Source: Arthrobacter sp. Y81
GTDB taxonomy: Bacteria; Actinomycetota; Actinomycetes; Actinomycetales; Micrococcaceae
NCBI RefSeq assembly: GCF_002929335.1
Contig: NZ_PJIL01000001.1
Coordinates: forward strand, 310,001-374,000
Direction of reading: 5' to 3'
DNA length: 64,000 bases
Below the pieces are notes generated by a model. It saw only the letters and a list, made by a program, of their open reading frames with translations. It was not told the origin of the DNA and made no database searches. The stretch's first letter is position 1; each line of letters opens with the position of its first letter. This document shows positions 26,127-34,303 of the stretch, in pieces. The translations under genes were made by a program, and so were the position numbers.

Positions 26127-27406
26127 GCCGACCGGACACTTCCGCCGGGCAGGAGGCGCCGGGGGACTACCCGGGGCTGAACGGCCTTGTGCGGAGAAAG
26201 GTGGCGTCCGTTGCCGCCCGTTCGGGTGCGTGGCCTTGGTGGGCGCAAGCGGCCTGCGTCTACGCCGTTGCGCGGATTGTCAGCGCCTGCATATTCATGG
26301 CGGCTGCCCTCCACCAGGGGGTCAATCCCTGGTTTCCCGCCAAGCCGGATTACTGGAACTTCATCAACATCTGGGATGCACGCTGGTACGGCGAAGTACT
26401 CCGGAACGGCTACCCTAGCCAACTGCCGGTGGACGAAAGCGGCAACGTCCGGGAGAACGCCTGGGCGTTCTACGCGCTGTTCCCGATGTTGGGGAGGGCG
26501 CTGTCGGCCATGACGGGGCTGGACCCCGCACTGGCCCTCACCTTCATCGCGATGGCAGCCGGGCTGGGCGCTGCCCTGGTGGTGTACTGCCTCTTCCGGC
26601 AGAAGGCCGGCCACCGCACGGCGATGTGGGCGGTGGCCTTCTTTTCTGCCTTCCCCGTGGCCGCGGTGCTCCAGGTGCCTTATGCCGAATCCCTCAACCT
26701 CCTGCTGCTGGCATCGGCCCTGCTGCTGGTGATGCAGCGGCGGTATCTGTGGGCAATGCCTGTAGTTGTGCTGATGTGTCTCTCCAGGCCAACGGGGGTG
26801 CCGTTCGCCGCCATGGTCGGAGGGCTGCTCGCCTACCGCGTGTGGCAGCTGACCCGATCCCGCCCGGACAACACCGGCCCGCTGCCCCACAACGGACGTG
26901 AGCTTCTTTCCCTGGCAGCATTGGCGGCAGTCAGCGGACTGAGCGCCCTGATGTGGCCTGCCATCGCATGGGCGGTGACCGGGGACCCCGCAGCCTATAC
27001 CAAGACCGAAACCGTGTGGCGCGGCCACGACCTGGTGCCCTTCAAGCCGTGGTTCGATACCGGGATCCAGCTTTTTGGCCCGGTGCTGGGAATCCTTGCG
27101 CCGTTTGTGTTTGTGGCCCTCTTCGGGCTTCTGATGACGTCCCCGCCGGTGGTGGCGCTCGGGGCCGAACTGCGGCTCTGGTGCGTCTGCTACCTGGGGT
27201 ATCTGCTGGTGTTCCTGCACCCCCAGACCAGCACGTTCCGGATGCTGCTGCCGCTGTTTCCGCTGGCGCTGAGCGCGGCCCTGCTGTCGAGTTCGCGGGC
27301 CTACCGCGGGGCGGTGGTCACCATGTTCGTGCTGCTCCAGATTGTCTGGATCGTGTGGCTGTGGGCCTGGGCGCAACTGCCCGGCGGGGGAGACTATCCG
27401 CCGTGA
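26123..27406 (+). CDS. Polytopic membrane glycosyltransferase-like protein (PIG-V type)
   Basis: Probable GT-C mannosyltransferase using a lipid-linked sugar. 427 residues, about ten membrane segments. The large first external loop has the family pattern WDARWYGEVLRNGYP followed by AFYALFPMLGRAL; the Asp in WDARWY is the likely catalytic acid. The second-loop SRPTGVPF motif also fits. TTG 26123 overlaps the previous stop (TTGA) and follows GGGGAGAG. Acceptor unknown; a cell-wall or lipoglycan substrate is likely. Confidence 0.75.
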   Translation: MSRPDTSAGQEAPGDYPGLNGLVRRKVASVAARSGAWPWWAQAACVYAVARIVSACIFMAAALHQGVNPWFPAKPDYWNFINIWDARWYGEVLRNGYPSQLPVDESGNVRENAWAFYALFPMLGRALSAMTGLDPALALTFIAMAAGLGAALVVYCLFRQKAGHRTAMWAVAFFSAFPVAAVLQVPYAESLNLLLLASALLLVMQRRYLWAMPVVVLMCLSRPTGVPFAAMVGGLLAYRVWQLTRSRPDNTGPLPHNGRELLSLAALAAVSGLSALMWPAIAWAVTGDPAAYTKTETVWRGHDLVPFKPWFDTGIQLFGPVLGILAPFVFVALFGLLMTSPPVVALGAELRLWCVCYLGYLLVFLHPQTSTFRMLLPLFPLALSAALLSSSRAYRGAVVTMFVLLQIVWIVWLWAWAQLPGGGDYPP

Positions 27407-27467
27407 GCCGGAACGGGCCGCTATGACGGCGGCCACAATTTTCCAAGCGATGAAGAAAATCCATCAA

Positions 27468-27497
27468 TTAGCTACAGGCGGGTAATTACAGGATAAT
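27468..27497 (+). promoter_or_regulatory. Candidate promoter of the DUF3117 gene
   Basis: GATAAT at 27492-27497 with a weak TTAGCT -35 at 27468-27473, 18-base spacer. It lies in a 245-base gap that also holds a hairpin at 27554-27574. Confidence 0.3.
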
Positions 27498-27553
27498 AGG
27501 GGTTAAGCATGAACAAATTGCATTGACCAGTGCATTCAGAACTGTTCAGCCAT

Positions 27554-27574
27554 GGCGGCCGCTGCTAGGCCGCC
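27554..27574 (+). promoter_or_regulatory. GC hairpin in the leader of the DUF3117 gene
   Basis: GGCGGCC arms at 27554-27560 and 27568-27574 around 7 bases. A repeated GGCGG follows, then TTGTTT. It could be the terminator of the upstream glycosyltransferase gene or a leader structure. Confidence 0.35.
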
Positions 27575-27651
27575 AAGGCGGCTTGTTTGACGACGCGGCC
27601 ACAGCCCGCCCGGGCTGGTAGGTCCTGGGACTATTGGAGGGGATTTTCCTC

Positions 27652-27819
27652 ATGGCGGCTATGAAACCACGCACCGGCGACGGCCCTATGGAAGTAACCA
27701 AAGAGGGCCGCAGCTTGATCATGCGTGTGCCGCTCGAAGGCGGGGGGCGGCTTGTGGTCGAACTTAACGCAGCAGAGGCGGCAAACCTAAAGGAATGCCT
27801 CGTCGGCGTTACCGAATAG
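27652..27819 (+). CDS. DUF3117 small protein
   Basis: 55-residue protein of unknown function, highly conserved in actinobacteria (Rv1211 from memory). Sequence pattern MAAMKPRTGDGPMEVTKEGR, then a strand-rich middle (SLIMRVPLEGGGRLVVELN) and a helix (AAEAANLKECL). The ATG at 27652 follows TTGGAGGGG, which is the ribosome site; a TTG start inside that site is rejected. Monocistronic with its own terminator and an unusually long leader, so it is probably well expressed. Confidence 0.9.
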   Translation: MAAMKPRTGDGPMEVTKEGRSLIMRVPLEGGGRLVVELNAAEAANLKECLVGVTE

Positions 27820-27828
27820 TTTTGGTGG

Positions 27829-27870
27829 GGAAGGGTCCGCAGCCGGAAGGCTGCGGGCCCTTCCTTATTT
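27829..27870. terminator. Terminator after the DUF3117 gene
   Basis: Arms 27829-27844 and 27849-27864 (one G-T) around GGAA, then TTATTT. It abuts the stop of the convergent methyltransferase gene. Confidence 0.8.
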
Positions 27871-28497
27871 CTTGACCGCTACCAGGAGTCCGTCGCCGGT
27901 GGGGAGCATGGCCGAGGCCAGGCGATCGTCGTCGCGGATTGACTTGCCCACCTGGCGAAGAACCGCGGTGGTGGAATCCCGGGCTGCCGGGTTGGCCACC
28001 CGGTCCTTGTCCAGTGCGTCGTTGATGATCAGGAGGCCGCCGGACTTCAGCAGCCGGATAGCCTGCTCCACGTATCCCGGAATGTTCGGCTTGTCCGCGT
28101 CGATGAACACCAGGTCGTAGGCGCTGTCCGTCAGGCGCGGCAGGACGTCTCCGGCCCGGCCGGAAATGGTGCGGGTGCGGTTGGCGGGGCTTCCCGCTTC
28201 CTGGAAGGCCTCCCGCGCAGCCCGGAGATGTTCCACGTCGACGTCGATGGTGGTCAGCACCGCCTGGGGGCCGAGCCCCCGAAGCAGGCAGACGCCGGAC
28301 ACGCCCGCCCCGGTGCCGATTTCCACGGCCGTCTGCGCCTTGGACGCCGCCGCCAGTACCGTCAGCACCGCTCCAACCCCCGGTCCCACCGGAGTCACAC
28401 CGAGCTCAAAGGAGCGTTCCCGAGCATGCAACAGGACTTCATCCTCGGCAGGCAGATCTTCTGCATAGGACCAGCTCGTGGACTTATCGGCGCTCAT
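27865..28497 (-). CDS. SAM-dependent O-methyltransferase
   Basis: Class I methyltransferase of the caffeoyl-CoA/catechol type. 210 residues. The SAM-binding motif I is VEIGTGAGVSGVCLLRGL (about 58-75), the acidic post-I strand VLTTIDVD, and VFIDADKPN (motif with the metal-binding Asp, about 132-140). The catalytic IINDAL follows at about 156. Substrate unknown. It is divergent from sigE, as recalled for Rv1220c-Rv1221. Confidence 0.88.
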   Translation of the reverse strand: MSADKSTSWSYAEDLPAEDEVLLHARERSFELGVTPVGPGVGAVLTVLAAASKAQTAVEIGTGAGVSGVCLLRGLGPQAVLTTIDVDVEHLRAAREAFQEAGSPANRTRTISGRAGDVLPRLTDSAYDLVFIDADKPNIPGYVEQAIRLLKSGGLLIINDALDKDRVANPAARDSTTAVLRQVGKSIRDDDRLASAMLPTGDGLLVAVKK

Positions 28498-28809
28498 GAG
28501 GATTCGCTTTCTGGGCGGCAGGGGGATTGTTTCTAACAGCGTACTGTGTCAGGCGGTGCACGGACCGGAGGTGACGGCGCGGCAGGCTGTGGCTAGCCGC
28601 GGATGTGATCGGGACCACCGATTCGCATCCCGGGGCGCGTTTGTTTCCGCCCAAGGCTGAAGCCCGGCGAAAGTCAGGAAATTCCCAGCCAACTTTGAAA
28701 TGATGGTTATCCGCTCATCCAGGAGGTGATCGGCGCCGAAGCACTGGTGTCAGTCCGACTGGTGCCAGAACCGCCCAGGCGTTTGTACCATCCACGAGGG
28801 GAGTGGACG
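28498..28809. other. Intergenic region upstream of sigE
   Basis: 312 bases with no credible gene. It should hold the promoters of the methyltransferase gene and sigE. GGGACC at 28611 with CGTTT at 28638, and GGAAA at 28677 with GGTT at 28704, resemble ECF elements, but both spacers are too long. A CAGGAG and GTG at 28721-28728 allow a 28-residue longer SigE. Confidence 0.4.
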
Positions 28810-29439
28810 ATGTCAGCATCAGTTGTGGCACCTGTCCCGGCAATTGAAGATCCAGTCGCACAGTCGGAAGCCGAGTGGGTCAGGCCAACATGGGAAGAAG
28901 TGGTCACAAACCACTCCGCCAAGGTCTACCGGCTTGCCTACCGCCTGACCGGCAACAAGTACGACGCCGAGGACCTCACCCAGGAGGTGTTCGTCCGCGT
29001 CTTCCGGTCATTGGAGAACTTCAAGCCCGGCACGCTGGATGGCTGGCTCCACAGGATCACCACCAACCTGTTCCTGGACCAGGCCCGGCGCAAGAGCCGC
29101 ATCCGCTTTGATGCCCTCGCTGACGACGCCGAATCCCGGTTGCCCGGCCGCGAACCCGGCCCGGAACAGAGCTTCGAATTCAACAACCTGGACCTTGATG
29201 TGCAGGCCGCCCTGGAGGAACTGCCGCCGGACTTCCGCGCCGCCGTCGTCCTCTGTGATCTGGAAGGCCTGTCCTACGACGAGGTCGCCGAGGCCCTGGG
29301 TGTCAAACTCGGAACCGTGAGGTCCCGCATCCACCGCGGCCGCACCATGCTCCGGGAGAAGCTGGCCCACCGTGATCCCCGGACCAGGCAGTCCCTCAAG
29401 CCGCGGCTCAAGATGCCGCGCATCGCCGGCATCCTCTGA
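28810..29439 (+). CDS. sigE: ECF sigma factor, SigE type
   Basis: Alternative sigma factor for envelope and oxidative stress. 209 residues. Region 2 ([31 protein letters not shown]) is at about 35-65, extending to the -10-recognising [17 protein letters not shown]. Region 4 ([41 protein letters not shown]) spans about 140-185. The ATG 28810 follows GAGGGGAG; GTG 28726 is a possible longer start. The anti-sigma gene follows after 8 bases. Target genes are unknown. Confidence 0.93.
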   Translation: MSASVVAPVPAIEDPVAQSEAEWVRPTWEEVVTNHSAKVYRLAYRLTGNKYDAEDLTQEVFVRVFRSLENFKPGTLDGWLHRITTNLFLDQARRKSRIRFDALADDAESRLPGREPGPEQSFEFNNLDLDVQAALEELPPDFRAAVVLCDLEGLSYDEVAEALGVKLGTVRSRIHRGRTMLREKLAHRDPRTRQSLKPRLKMPRIAGIL

Positions 29440-29447
29440 TCGGCTCC

Positions 29448-30581
29448 ATGGGTCAGCTGAGAAACCTGCTGCGTGGCCTTGGAGGCAACTGTTCGCGCGG
29501 ATTCCTGCCACGGGGCAAGAGCGGACGCAGCGCGAAACACATGGAATCGTGCCCCGAATGCGCGTCCCTTCTGTGGCGTGAACGCCAATACCTTGAGCGC
29601 ATGCGGCGTGCCGCAATCCCTGCCGCCAGCGACGACCTGACGGCCAGGCTGCTGGCCCGGACGCAGCACCTCGCCATGGCGCCTGCTTCCTCGGCTGCCC
29701 GGCCGCCCGTTCCTGCCTCTCCTGCCGTAAAGGTGCTGGGCCTCGCAGCAGGCGGAGCCATGGCGGCGGCAGGCGTGGTTGCCGGGGCCGCCTACTTCCT
29801 GGCCGGTGACCCCAGACCCGTGGCAGCCGGTGTTTCCGCAGAAGCGTTCCAGCAGCAGGCGGCCACTTTCGGGCTTCAGTCGTCGGATGGCGTCCTCCCG
29901 CCCGGCGGTGCCGCTTCTCCCGGCTCTGTTTCCCCGGACGACGTTTCCCCCGACACCGGTTCAGGTAGTGCCGGTTCTGGGAGTGCCGCGCCGCTGGGGA
30001 CGGCAGGCATGCTGACGTCCGCGGAACTCCAAAGCCTCCGAACGCAGGGATGGTCCTGCCCGGAGCTCCAGGCAATGGGGTTCCATGTGCTCTGGGCGCG
30101 GCGTGAAGCCGTCTCAGGGCAGGGTGTCCTGGAGCTGAGGCTAACCGACGGCAAGCACTTTGCCACTGTGTTGGAACAGCACCCGCAGGTCCGCCCGGCG
30201 GGTGGTTTGCCGTCTGCGGCAGCAGCCTCCTCGCCGACGAACATCCTGACGGGCCGTCCTGCCGCCGAAGACGGGTTCGTGCCTGCGCCGGAAGGCGGCG
30301 TGCCTGCTGGCGGGCTGCTGTGGATCAACGCATCCGCCCCGTGGAAGGCCATCTACCAGACCTCCGATGTGACGTTCACCTACATTTCGGATCTCCCCGC
30401 GGAGGCGGCCGACGACGGCGTGGCGGAGCTGATCGGTTCGGTCTCCGTGACGGCCGCGCCCAGCGTGGACGACGGACCGGCAGGTTCCGGAACGGACAAG
30501 GTTGCCGCGCCTGCGCCCGAGGCACTGCCTGCGAGGCTGCAGCGCGGACTGGGGCGCATCATGGAGCTTTTCACGCCGTGA
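29448..30581 (+). CDS. rseA: Membrane anti-sigma factor with large extracytoplasmic domain
   Basis: Probable inhibitor of SigE. 377 residues. The cytoplasmic zinc anti-sigma motif His31-x3-Cys35-x2-Cys38 is followed by one membrane segment (about 94-118). A Pro/Ser/Thr linker and a folded external domain of about 190 residues follow. That domain (GFHVLWARREAVSGQGVLELRLTDGKHFATVLEQ and PWKAIYQTSDVTFTYISDLP) resembles the C-terminal part of MucB/RseB proteins, so RseA and RseB may be fused. That resemblance is from memory. Mycobacterial RseA is much shorter. No htrA lies between it and tatB. Confidence 0.8.
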   Translation: MGQLRNLLRGLGGNCSRGFLPRGKSGRSAKHMESCPECASLLWRERQYLERMRRAAIPAASDDLTARLLARTQHLAMAPASSAARPPVPASPAVKVLGLAAGGAMAAAGVVAGAAYFLAGDPRPVAAGVSAEAFQQQAATFGLQSSDGVLPPGGAASPGSVSPDDVSPDTGSGSAGSGSAAPLGTAGMLTSAELQSLRTQGWSCPELQAMGFHVLWARREAVSGQGVLELRLTDGKHFATVLEQHPQVRPAGGLPSAAAASSPTNILTGRPAAEDGFVPAPEGGVPAGGLLWINASAPWKAIYQTSDVTFTYISDLPAEAADDGVAELIGSVSVTAAPSVDDGPAGSGTDKVAAPAPEALPARLQRGLGRIMELFTP

Positions 30582-30649
30582 GCCGTCCGTCCTTTGCGGC
30601 GTGCGCCGTGCGGTCCGCGTCAGAATCGTCACCAGCGTGCCGGAGAGGG

Positions 30650-30655
30650 TAATCT
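30650..30655 (+). promoter_or_regulatory. -10 box, leaderless start of tatB
   Basis: TAATCT 7 bases before GTG 30663. It suggests tatB is transcribed on its own as well as from the sigE operon. Confidence 0.45.
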
Positions 30656-30662
30656 TCCTAAA

Positions 30663-31064
30663 GTGTTTGGAATCAACGGCCCGGAGTTTCTCCTTCTGCT
30701 GATCATCGGCGTCCTGGTGATCGGCCCCAGCCGGCTGCCCGAATACACCCAGAAATTGGCGAACCTGGTGAAGGAAGTCCGCCGGATGGCGTCCGGCGCG
30801 CGGGAACAGATCAAGGACGAAGTCGGCATCGACATCGACGATGTTGACTGGAAGAAATACGACCCGCGCCAGTACGATCCCCGCCGGATCATCAAGGAAG
30901 CGCTGCTCGACGACGACACCAAGCCCGTCAGCGCCGGTGCCCCTGCAGCTGTTGCGGCAGTAGCCGCAGCCTCCGCCGCGTCTTACGCCGAAGAACGTCC
31001 GGCACGCGTCATCGAGCGGCTGGCCGACGGCGAGCGGGCTCCCTTCGACTCCGAGGCCACCTAA
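30663..31064 (+). CDS. tatB: Twin-arginine translocase subunit TatB
   Basis: Receptor component of the Tat export pathway, membrane-bound. 133 residues. VFGINGPEFLLLLIIGVLVIGPSRLPEY is the short membrane helix, hinge Pro, and start of the amphipathic helix (LANLVKEVRRMASGAREQIKDEVG). A charged then Ala-rich tail follows. The glutamate in GPEF is the TatB-type residue. GTG 30663 gives the canonical N-terminus. The same position after sigE-rseA is recalled for Rv1224. Confidence 0.92.
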   Translation: MFGINGPEFLLLLIIGVLVIGPSRLPEYTQKLANLVKEVRRMASGAREQIKDEVGIDIDDVDWKKYDPRQYDPRRIIKEALLDDDTKPVSAGAPAAVAAVAAASAASYAEERPARVIERLADGERAPFDSEAT

Positions 31065-31101
31065 GCCCGGATTTGGACTGCCTCAGTCACCCGCGCAACA
31101 G

Positions 31102-32229
31102 TCACCGCGGCTGGAGGCCCAGTTTCATCCCCGTCAAACCGCGGGGCCTCGCCGCTAGCTTCCCTGCAATCCCCGCCAGTGCCTTCGCCGCCGGAGTCTC
31201 CGGCCGGCCGAGCACGATCGGTTCGCCCGCGTCGCCGCCCTCGCGCAGCAGGATGTCCAGGGGAATCTGGCCCAGCAGCGGGACGTCCGCGCCCACGGTC
31301 GTGCTCAGCCGCTCGGCGAGGACAGCCCCGCCGCCGCTGCCGAACAGTTCCATCCTGCCGCCGTCGGGCATTTCAAGGTAGGACATGTTCTCCACGATGC
31401 CGGCAACGGACTGACCCGTCTGGGTGGCAATGGCGCCGGCACGTTCGGCGACGTCAGCGGCCGCCGTCTGCGGGGTGGTCACCACCAGGATCTCGGCCTT
31501 CGGAAGCAGCTGCGCCACGGAGATGGCGATGTCCCCGGTTCCCGGAGGCAGGTCAAGGAACAGGGCGTCCAGGTCGCCGAAGTAGACGTCGGTGAGGAAC
31601 TGCTCCAGCGCACGGTGCAGCATGGGCCCGCGCCAGGCCACCGGCTGATTGCCCTTGACGAACATTCCGATGGAAATGACCTTCACCCCGTAAGCTACCG
31701 GCGGCAGGATCATGTCGTCCACGCGGGTGGGGGACTGGTCGATGCCCATCAGTGCCGGCACCGAGAATCCGTACACGTCAGCGTCGATAATGCCGACGCG
31801 CAGGCCCTGGGCGGCCATGGCGCAGGCGAGGTTCACGGTGACCGAGGACTTGCCCACCCCGCCTTTGCCGCTGGCCACCGCGAACACCTTCGTGAGGGAG
31901 CCGGGCTGGTTGAACGGGATGCCCCGCTGTCCTCCGGGTCCGCGAAGCTGCTCCTTCAGTGCATCGCGCTGCTCCTGCGACATGACTTTCAGCTCGACGT
32001 CGACGCCCGTGACGCCCGGCACGGCCGACAGCGCCGCCTCGGAGTCCGAGGTGATGGTGCCGCGCAGCGGACAGCCGGCGATGGTGAGCAGCACCACGAG
32101 CCGGACCAGGCCGTCGTCGGCGATGTCCACGGACTCCACCATGCCGAGTTCGGTGATGGGGCGCCGCAGTTCGGGGTCGATAACAGTGGCCAGTGCAGCG
32201 TCCACTGCCTGGGCCAGGGGGGTGCTCAT
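31102..32229 (-). CDS. mrp: Mrp/ApbC-type P-loop ATPase, iron-sulfur carrier family
   Basis: Family members carry or insert Fe-S clusters. 375 residues. The N-terminal MIP18-type (DUF59) domain (1-90) has the GCPLR motif. The deviant Walker A is SGKGGVGKSSVTVNLA near 115-130 and the switch region has DLPPGTGD. The C-terminal CxxC that bridges a cluster in many Mrp proteins is absent: the sequence reads ENMSYLEMPDGGRMELFG. Convergent with tatB. It lies 11 bases after the DUF1003 gene. Confidence 0.9.
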   Translation of the reverse strand: MSTPLAQAVDAALATVIDPELRRPITELGMVESVDIADDGLVRLVVLLTIAGCPLRGTITSDSEAALSAVPGVTGVDVELKVMSQEQRDALKEQLRGPGGQRGIPFNQPGSLTKVFAVASGKGGVGKSSVTVNLACAMAAQGLRVGIIDADVYGFSVPALMGIDQSPTRVDDMILPPVAYGVKVISIGMFVKGNQPVAWRGPMLHRALEQFLTDVYFGDLDALFLDLPPGTGDIAISVAQLLPKAEILVVTTPQTAAADVAERAGAIATQTGQSVAGIVENMSYLEMPDGGRMELFGSGGGAVLAERLSTTVGADVPLLGQIPLDILLREGGDAGEPIVLGRPETPAAKALAGIAGKLAARPRGLTGMKLGLQPR

Positions 32230-32240
32230 GCAGTCAGTAC

Positions 32241-32963
32241 TCAGCTTTCGGGGGAATTGAGGTGCGCGGGATAACCCGGCTTGTCCGGTTTGACCTTGGG
32301 GATCTGCTGGGTGCGCGGGTTGCGCTGCTTGTCGCGGCGTTCCTTCAGCTTCTCTTTGACTTTGTCCTTGGGCGACTCGTGGCTACCGGCGCCGGACGGA
32401 TCGTGGGTGCGGAGTTCCTCCTGCGCCTCCAGCATGTCCTCGAGGAGGCTGCGGAGCTCGGCGCGGACGTAGTCGCGCGTGGCGACCTCGCGGAGCGCGA
32501 TGCGCAGGGAGGCCAGCTCCCTGGTGAGGTACTCGGTGTCGGAGAGGTTGCGTTCGGCGCGCTGCCGGTCCTGCTGGAGGGACACACGGTCGCGGTCGTC
32601 CTGGCGGTTCTGGGCGAGCAGCAGCAGCGGGGCAGCATAGGAGGCCTGGAGGGACAGCATCAGGGTAAGCAGCGTGTAGCCCAGGGCCTGCGAGTCGAAC
32701 TGCCATTCCTCGGGCGCGAAGGTATTCCAGACCAGCCAGAAGACGCAGAAGATCGTCATGTAGACCAGGAAGGTCGGCGTGCCCATAAAACGGGCAAAGC
32801 CTTCCGTGGCGTGGCCGAACGCATCGGGATTGGGCGAGAACTTGGGAAGAATGCGCTGGCGTCCGCTCAGGGGCGTATCGAGACTGCCTTTGCCCGCGGC
32901 CTTGCTGCCCGGCCTGGTGTTGGAGCTTCGTGCGGAGGTGTTCTCAGCCAATGCGGCCTCCAA
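32241..32963 (-). CDS. DUF1003 membrane protein
   Basis: Function unknown. 240 residues. Two membrane helices form the DUF1003 core (GTPTFLVYMTIFCVFWLVWN and TLLTLMLSLQASYAAPLLLLAQNRQDDRDR). A long charged coiled coil and a Lys/Pro-rich tail follow. The TTG start at 32963 overlaps the end of the upstream gene by 20 bases; a later TTG at 32951 is possible. Translational coupling to the CBS/MgtE-N protein is recalled to be conserved (Rv1231c-Rv1232c). Confidence 0.88.
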   Translation of the reverse strand: MEAALAENTSARSSNTRPGSKAAGKGSLDTPLSGRQRILPKFSPNPDAFGHATEGFARFMGTPTFLVYMTIFCVFWLVWNTFAPEEWQFDSQALGYTLLTLMLSLQASYAAPLLLLAQNRQDDRDRVSLQQDRQRAERNLSDTEYLTRELASLRIALREVATRDYVRAELRSLLEDMLEAQEELRTHDPSGAGSHESPKDKVKEKLKERRDKQRNPRTQQIPKVKPDKPGYPAHLNSPES

Positions 32964-34227
32964 GCTTCCTTATCGGGGCGTCGTCCTCGTGGGCGCGCCA
33001 GTCATCGGGCAACAAGTGATCCAGCACGTCATCAACGGTCACCGCCCCCACAAGGCGTCCGTCGGCGTTGACCACGGGAAGTGAGTTCAGGTTGTAGGTG
33101 GCCAGGGTCCGGGCCACCTCGCTGATGTGTGCCTGGTCGGAGACAGGTTCGAGAGTCTTGTCGACGAGGTTGCCCAGTGGTTCGGGCGGAGGGTAGCGCA
33201 GCAGCTGCTGGATGTGGACCACCCCCAGGAACCGTCCGGTGGGCGTCTCCAGCGGGGGCCGGGCAATGAAGATCGACGACGCCAGGGCCGGCGAGAGTTC
33301 CTCGCGGCGGACGTGGGCCAGGGCTTCGGCCACGGTGGCCTCGGGCGGGAGGATCACCGGAACAGGCGTCATGAGGCCGCCGGCGGTGTCCTCGTCGTAC
33401 TCGAGGAGGCGCCGGACATCCTCGGCACCTTCGGGCTCCATCAGCTGCAGCAGTTCCTCCGCCTGGGCCGAGGGAAGTTCGGCGAGGAGGTCGGCGGCGT
33501 CGTCCGGGTCCATCTCTTCAAGGACGTCGGCGGCGCGGTTAACATCGAGGGCGGAGAGGATCTCCACCTGGTCGCCTTCCGGCATCTCCTGAAGGACGTC
33601 GGCGAGCCGTTCGTCCTGGAGTTCGCTGGCCACCTCGAAGCGGCGCTTGTCGCTCATCTCCTGGAGGGCTTCGGCGAAGTCGGCCGGCTTCAGGCCCTCG
33701 TGTGTTGCGACGAACTGGGTGGCGGCCTGGGGCTCCGTCCTGGCACCCTGCTGCGCGTCAGCCCAGTCGATGATCATGGTCTCGTTGCGGCGGAGCCGGC
33801 TCAGCGGCGAGAGGGAGTGGCCGCGGCGGACGAACAGCTTGCTGACGAACCAGTCACCGGAACGGTGCCGGTCCATCGCGATGTCCTCGATGGTGGCGTC
33901 GCCGCTGCCGTCCGCGAGGGTCACACGGCGGTCGAACATTTCGGCCACCACCAGGGTTTCCGCGCCGCGCTGTTCAAAGCGGCGCAGGTTCACCAGGCCG
34001 GTGCAGATCACCTGGGTCTGGTCGATCGAGGTGATCCGGGTCATCGGGACGAATACCCGCTTCTTGCCGGGCACTTCCACCACGATGCCCACCACATGCG
34101 GTGCGCCCCGGGTGCCGCGGGAGAGCACGACAACGTCGCGCAGCCTGCCGAGCCGGTCGCCCAGGGGGTCGAAGACATCCAGTCCGAGAAGGCGCGCAAC
34201 AAACACCCGCGAAAGATTTGTGCTCAC
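32944..34227 (-). CDS. Soluble PRC-barrel / MgtE-N / CBS-domain protein
   Basis: 427 residues. Two PRC-barrel-like repeats lie in about 5-150. An MgtE N-terminal superhelix follows (LQEMSDKRRFEVASELQDERLADVLQEM to EYDEDTAGGLMTP, about 185-285). A CBS pair ends the protein (about 285-415, LNSLPVVNADGRLVGAVTVDDVLDHLL). MgtE magnesium channels have the same N-CBS sensor followed by five membrane helices, which are missing here. It may sense Mg2+ or adenylates for the DUF1003 partner; that is inference. GTG 34227 follows a TAGCCT box. Confidence 0.88.
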   Translation of the reverse strand: MSTNLSRVFVARLLGLDVFDPLGDRLGRLRDVVVLSRGTRGAPHVVGIVVEVPGKKRVFVPMTRITSIDQTQVICTGLVNLRRFEQRGAETLVVAEMFDRRVTLADGSGDATIEDIAMDRHRSGDWFVSKLFVRRGHSLSPLSRLRRNETMIIDWADAQQGARTEPQAATQFVATHEGLKPADFAEALQEMSDKRRFEVASELQDERLADVLQEMPEGDQVEILSALDVNRAADVLEEMDPDDAADLLAELPSAQAEELLQLMEPEGAEDVRRLLEYDEDTAGGLMTPVPVILPPEATVAEALAHVRREELSPALASSIFIARPPLETPTGRFLGVVHIQQLLRYPPPEPLGNLVDKTLEPVSDQAHISEVARTLATYNLNSLPVVNADGRLVGAVTVDDVLDHLLPDDWRAHEDDAPIRKLGGRIG

Positions 34228-34233
34228 GTGTAC

Positions 34234-34239
34234 AGGCTA
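34234..34239 (-). promoter_or_regulatory. -10 box, leaderless start of the CBS/MgtE-N gene
   Basis: TAGCCT on the minus strand, 6 bases before GTG 34227. Confidence 0.5.
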
Positions 34240-34303
34240 CCGAGTCTGCTCTCTTTTAGCTGAATTTCAGCCTGCGTACAGCCGGATGGGCAAGAATGGA
34301 TGT

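Noticed and set aside
28611..28707. ECF-type autoregulatory promoters upstream of sigE
   Set aside because: GGGACC/CGTTT and GGAAA/GGTT pairs are spaced 21-22 bases, longer than the usual 16-19 for SigE-like sites.
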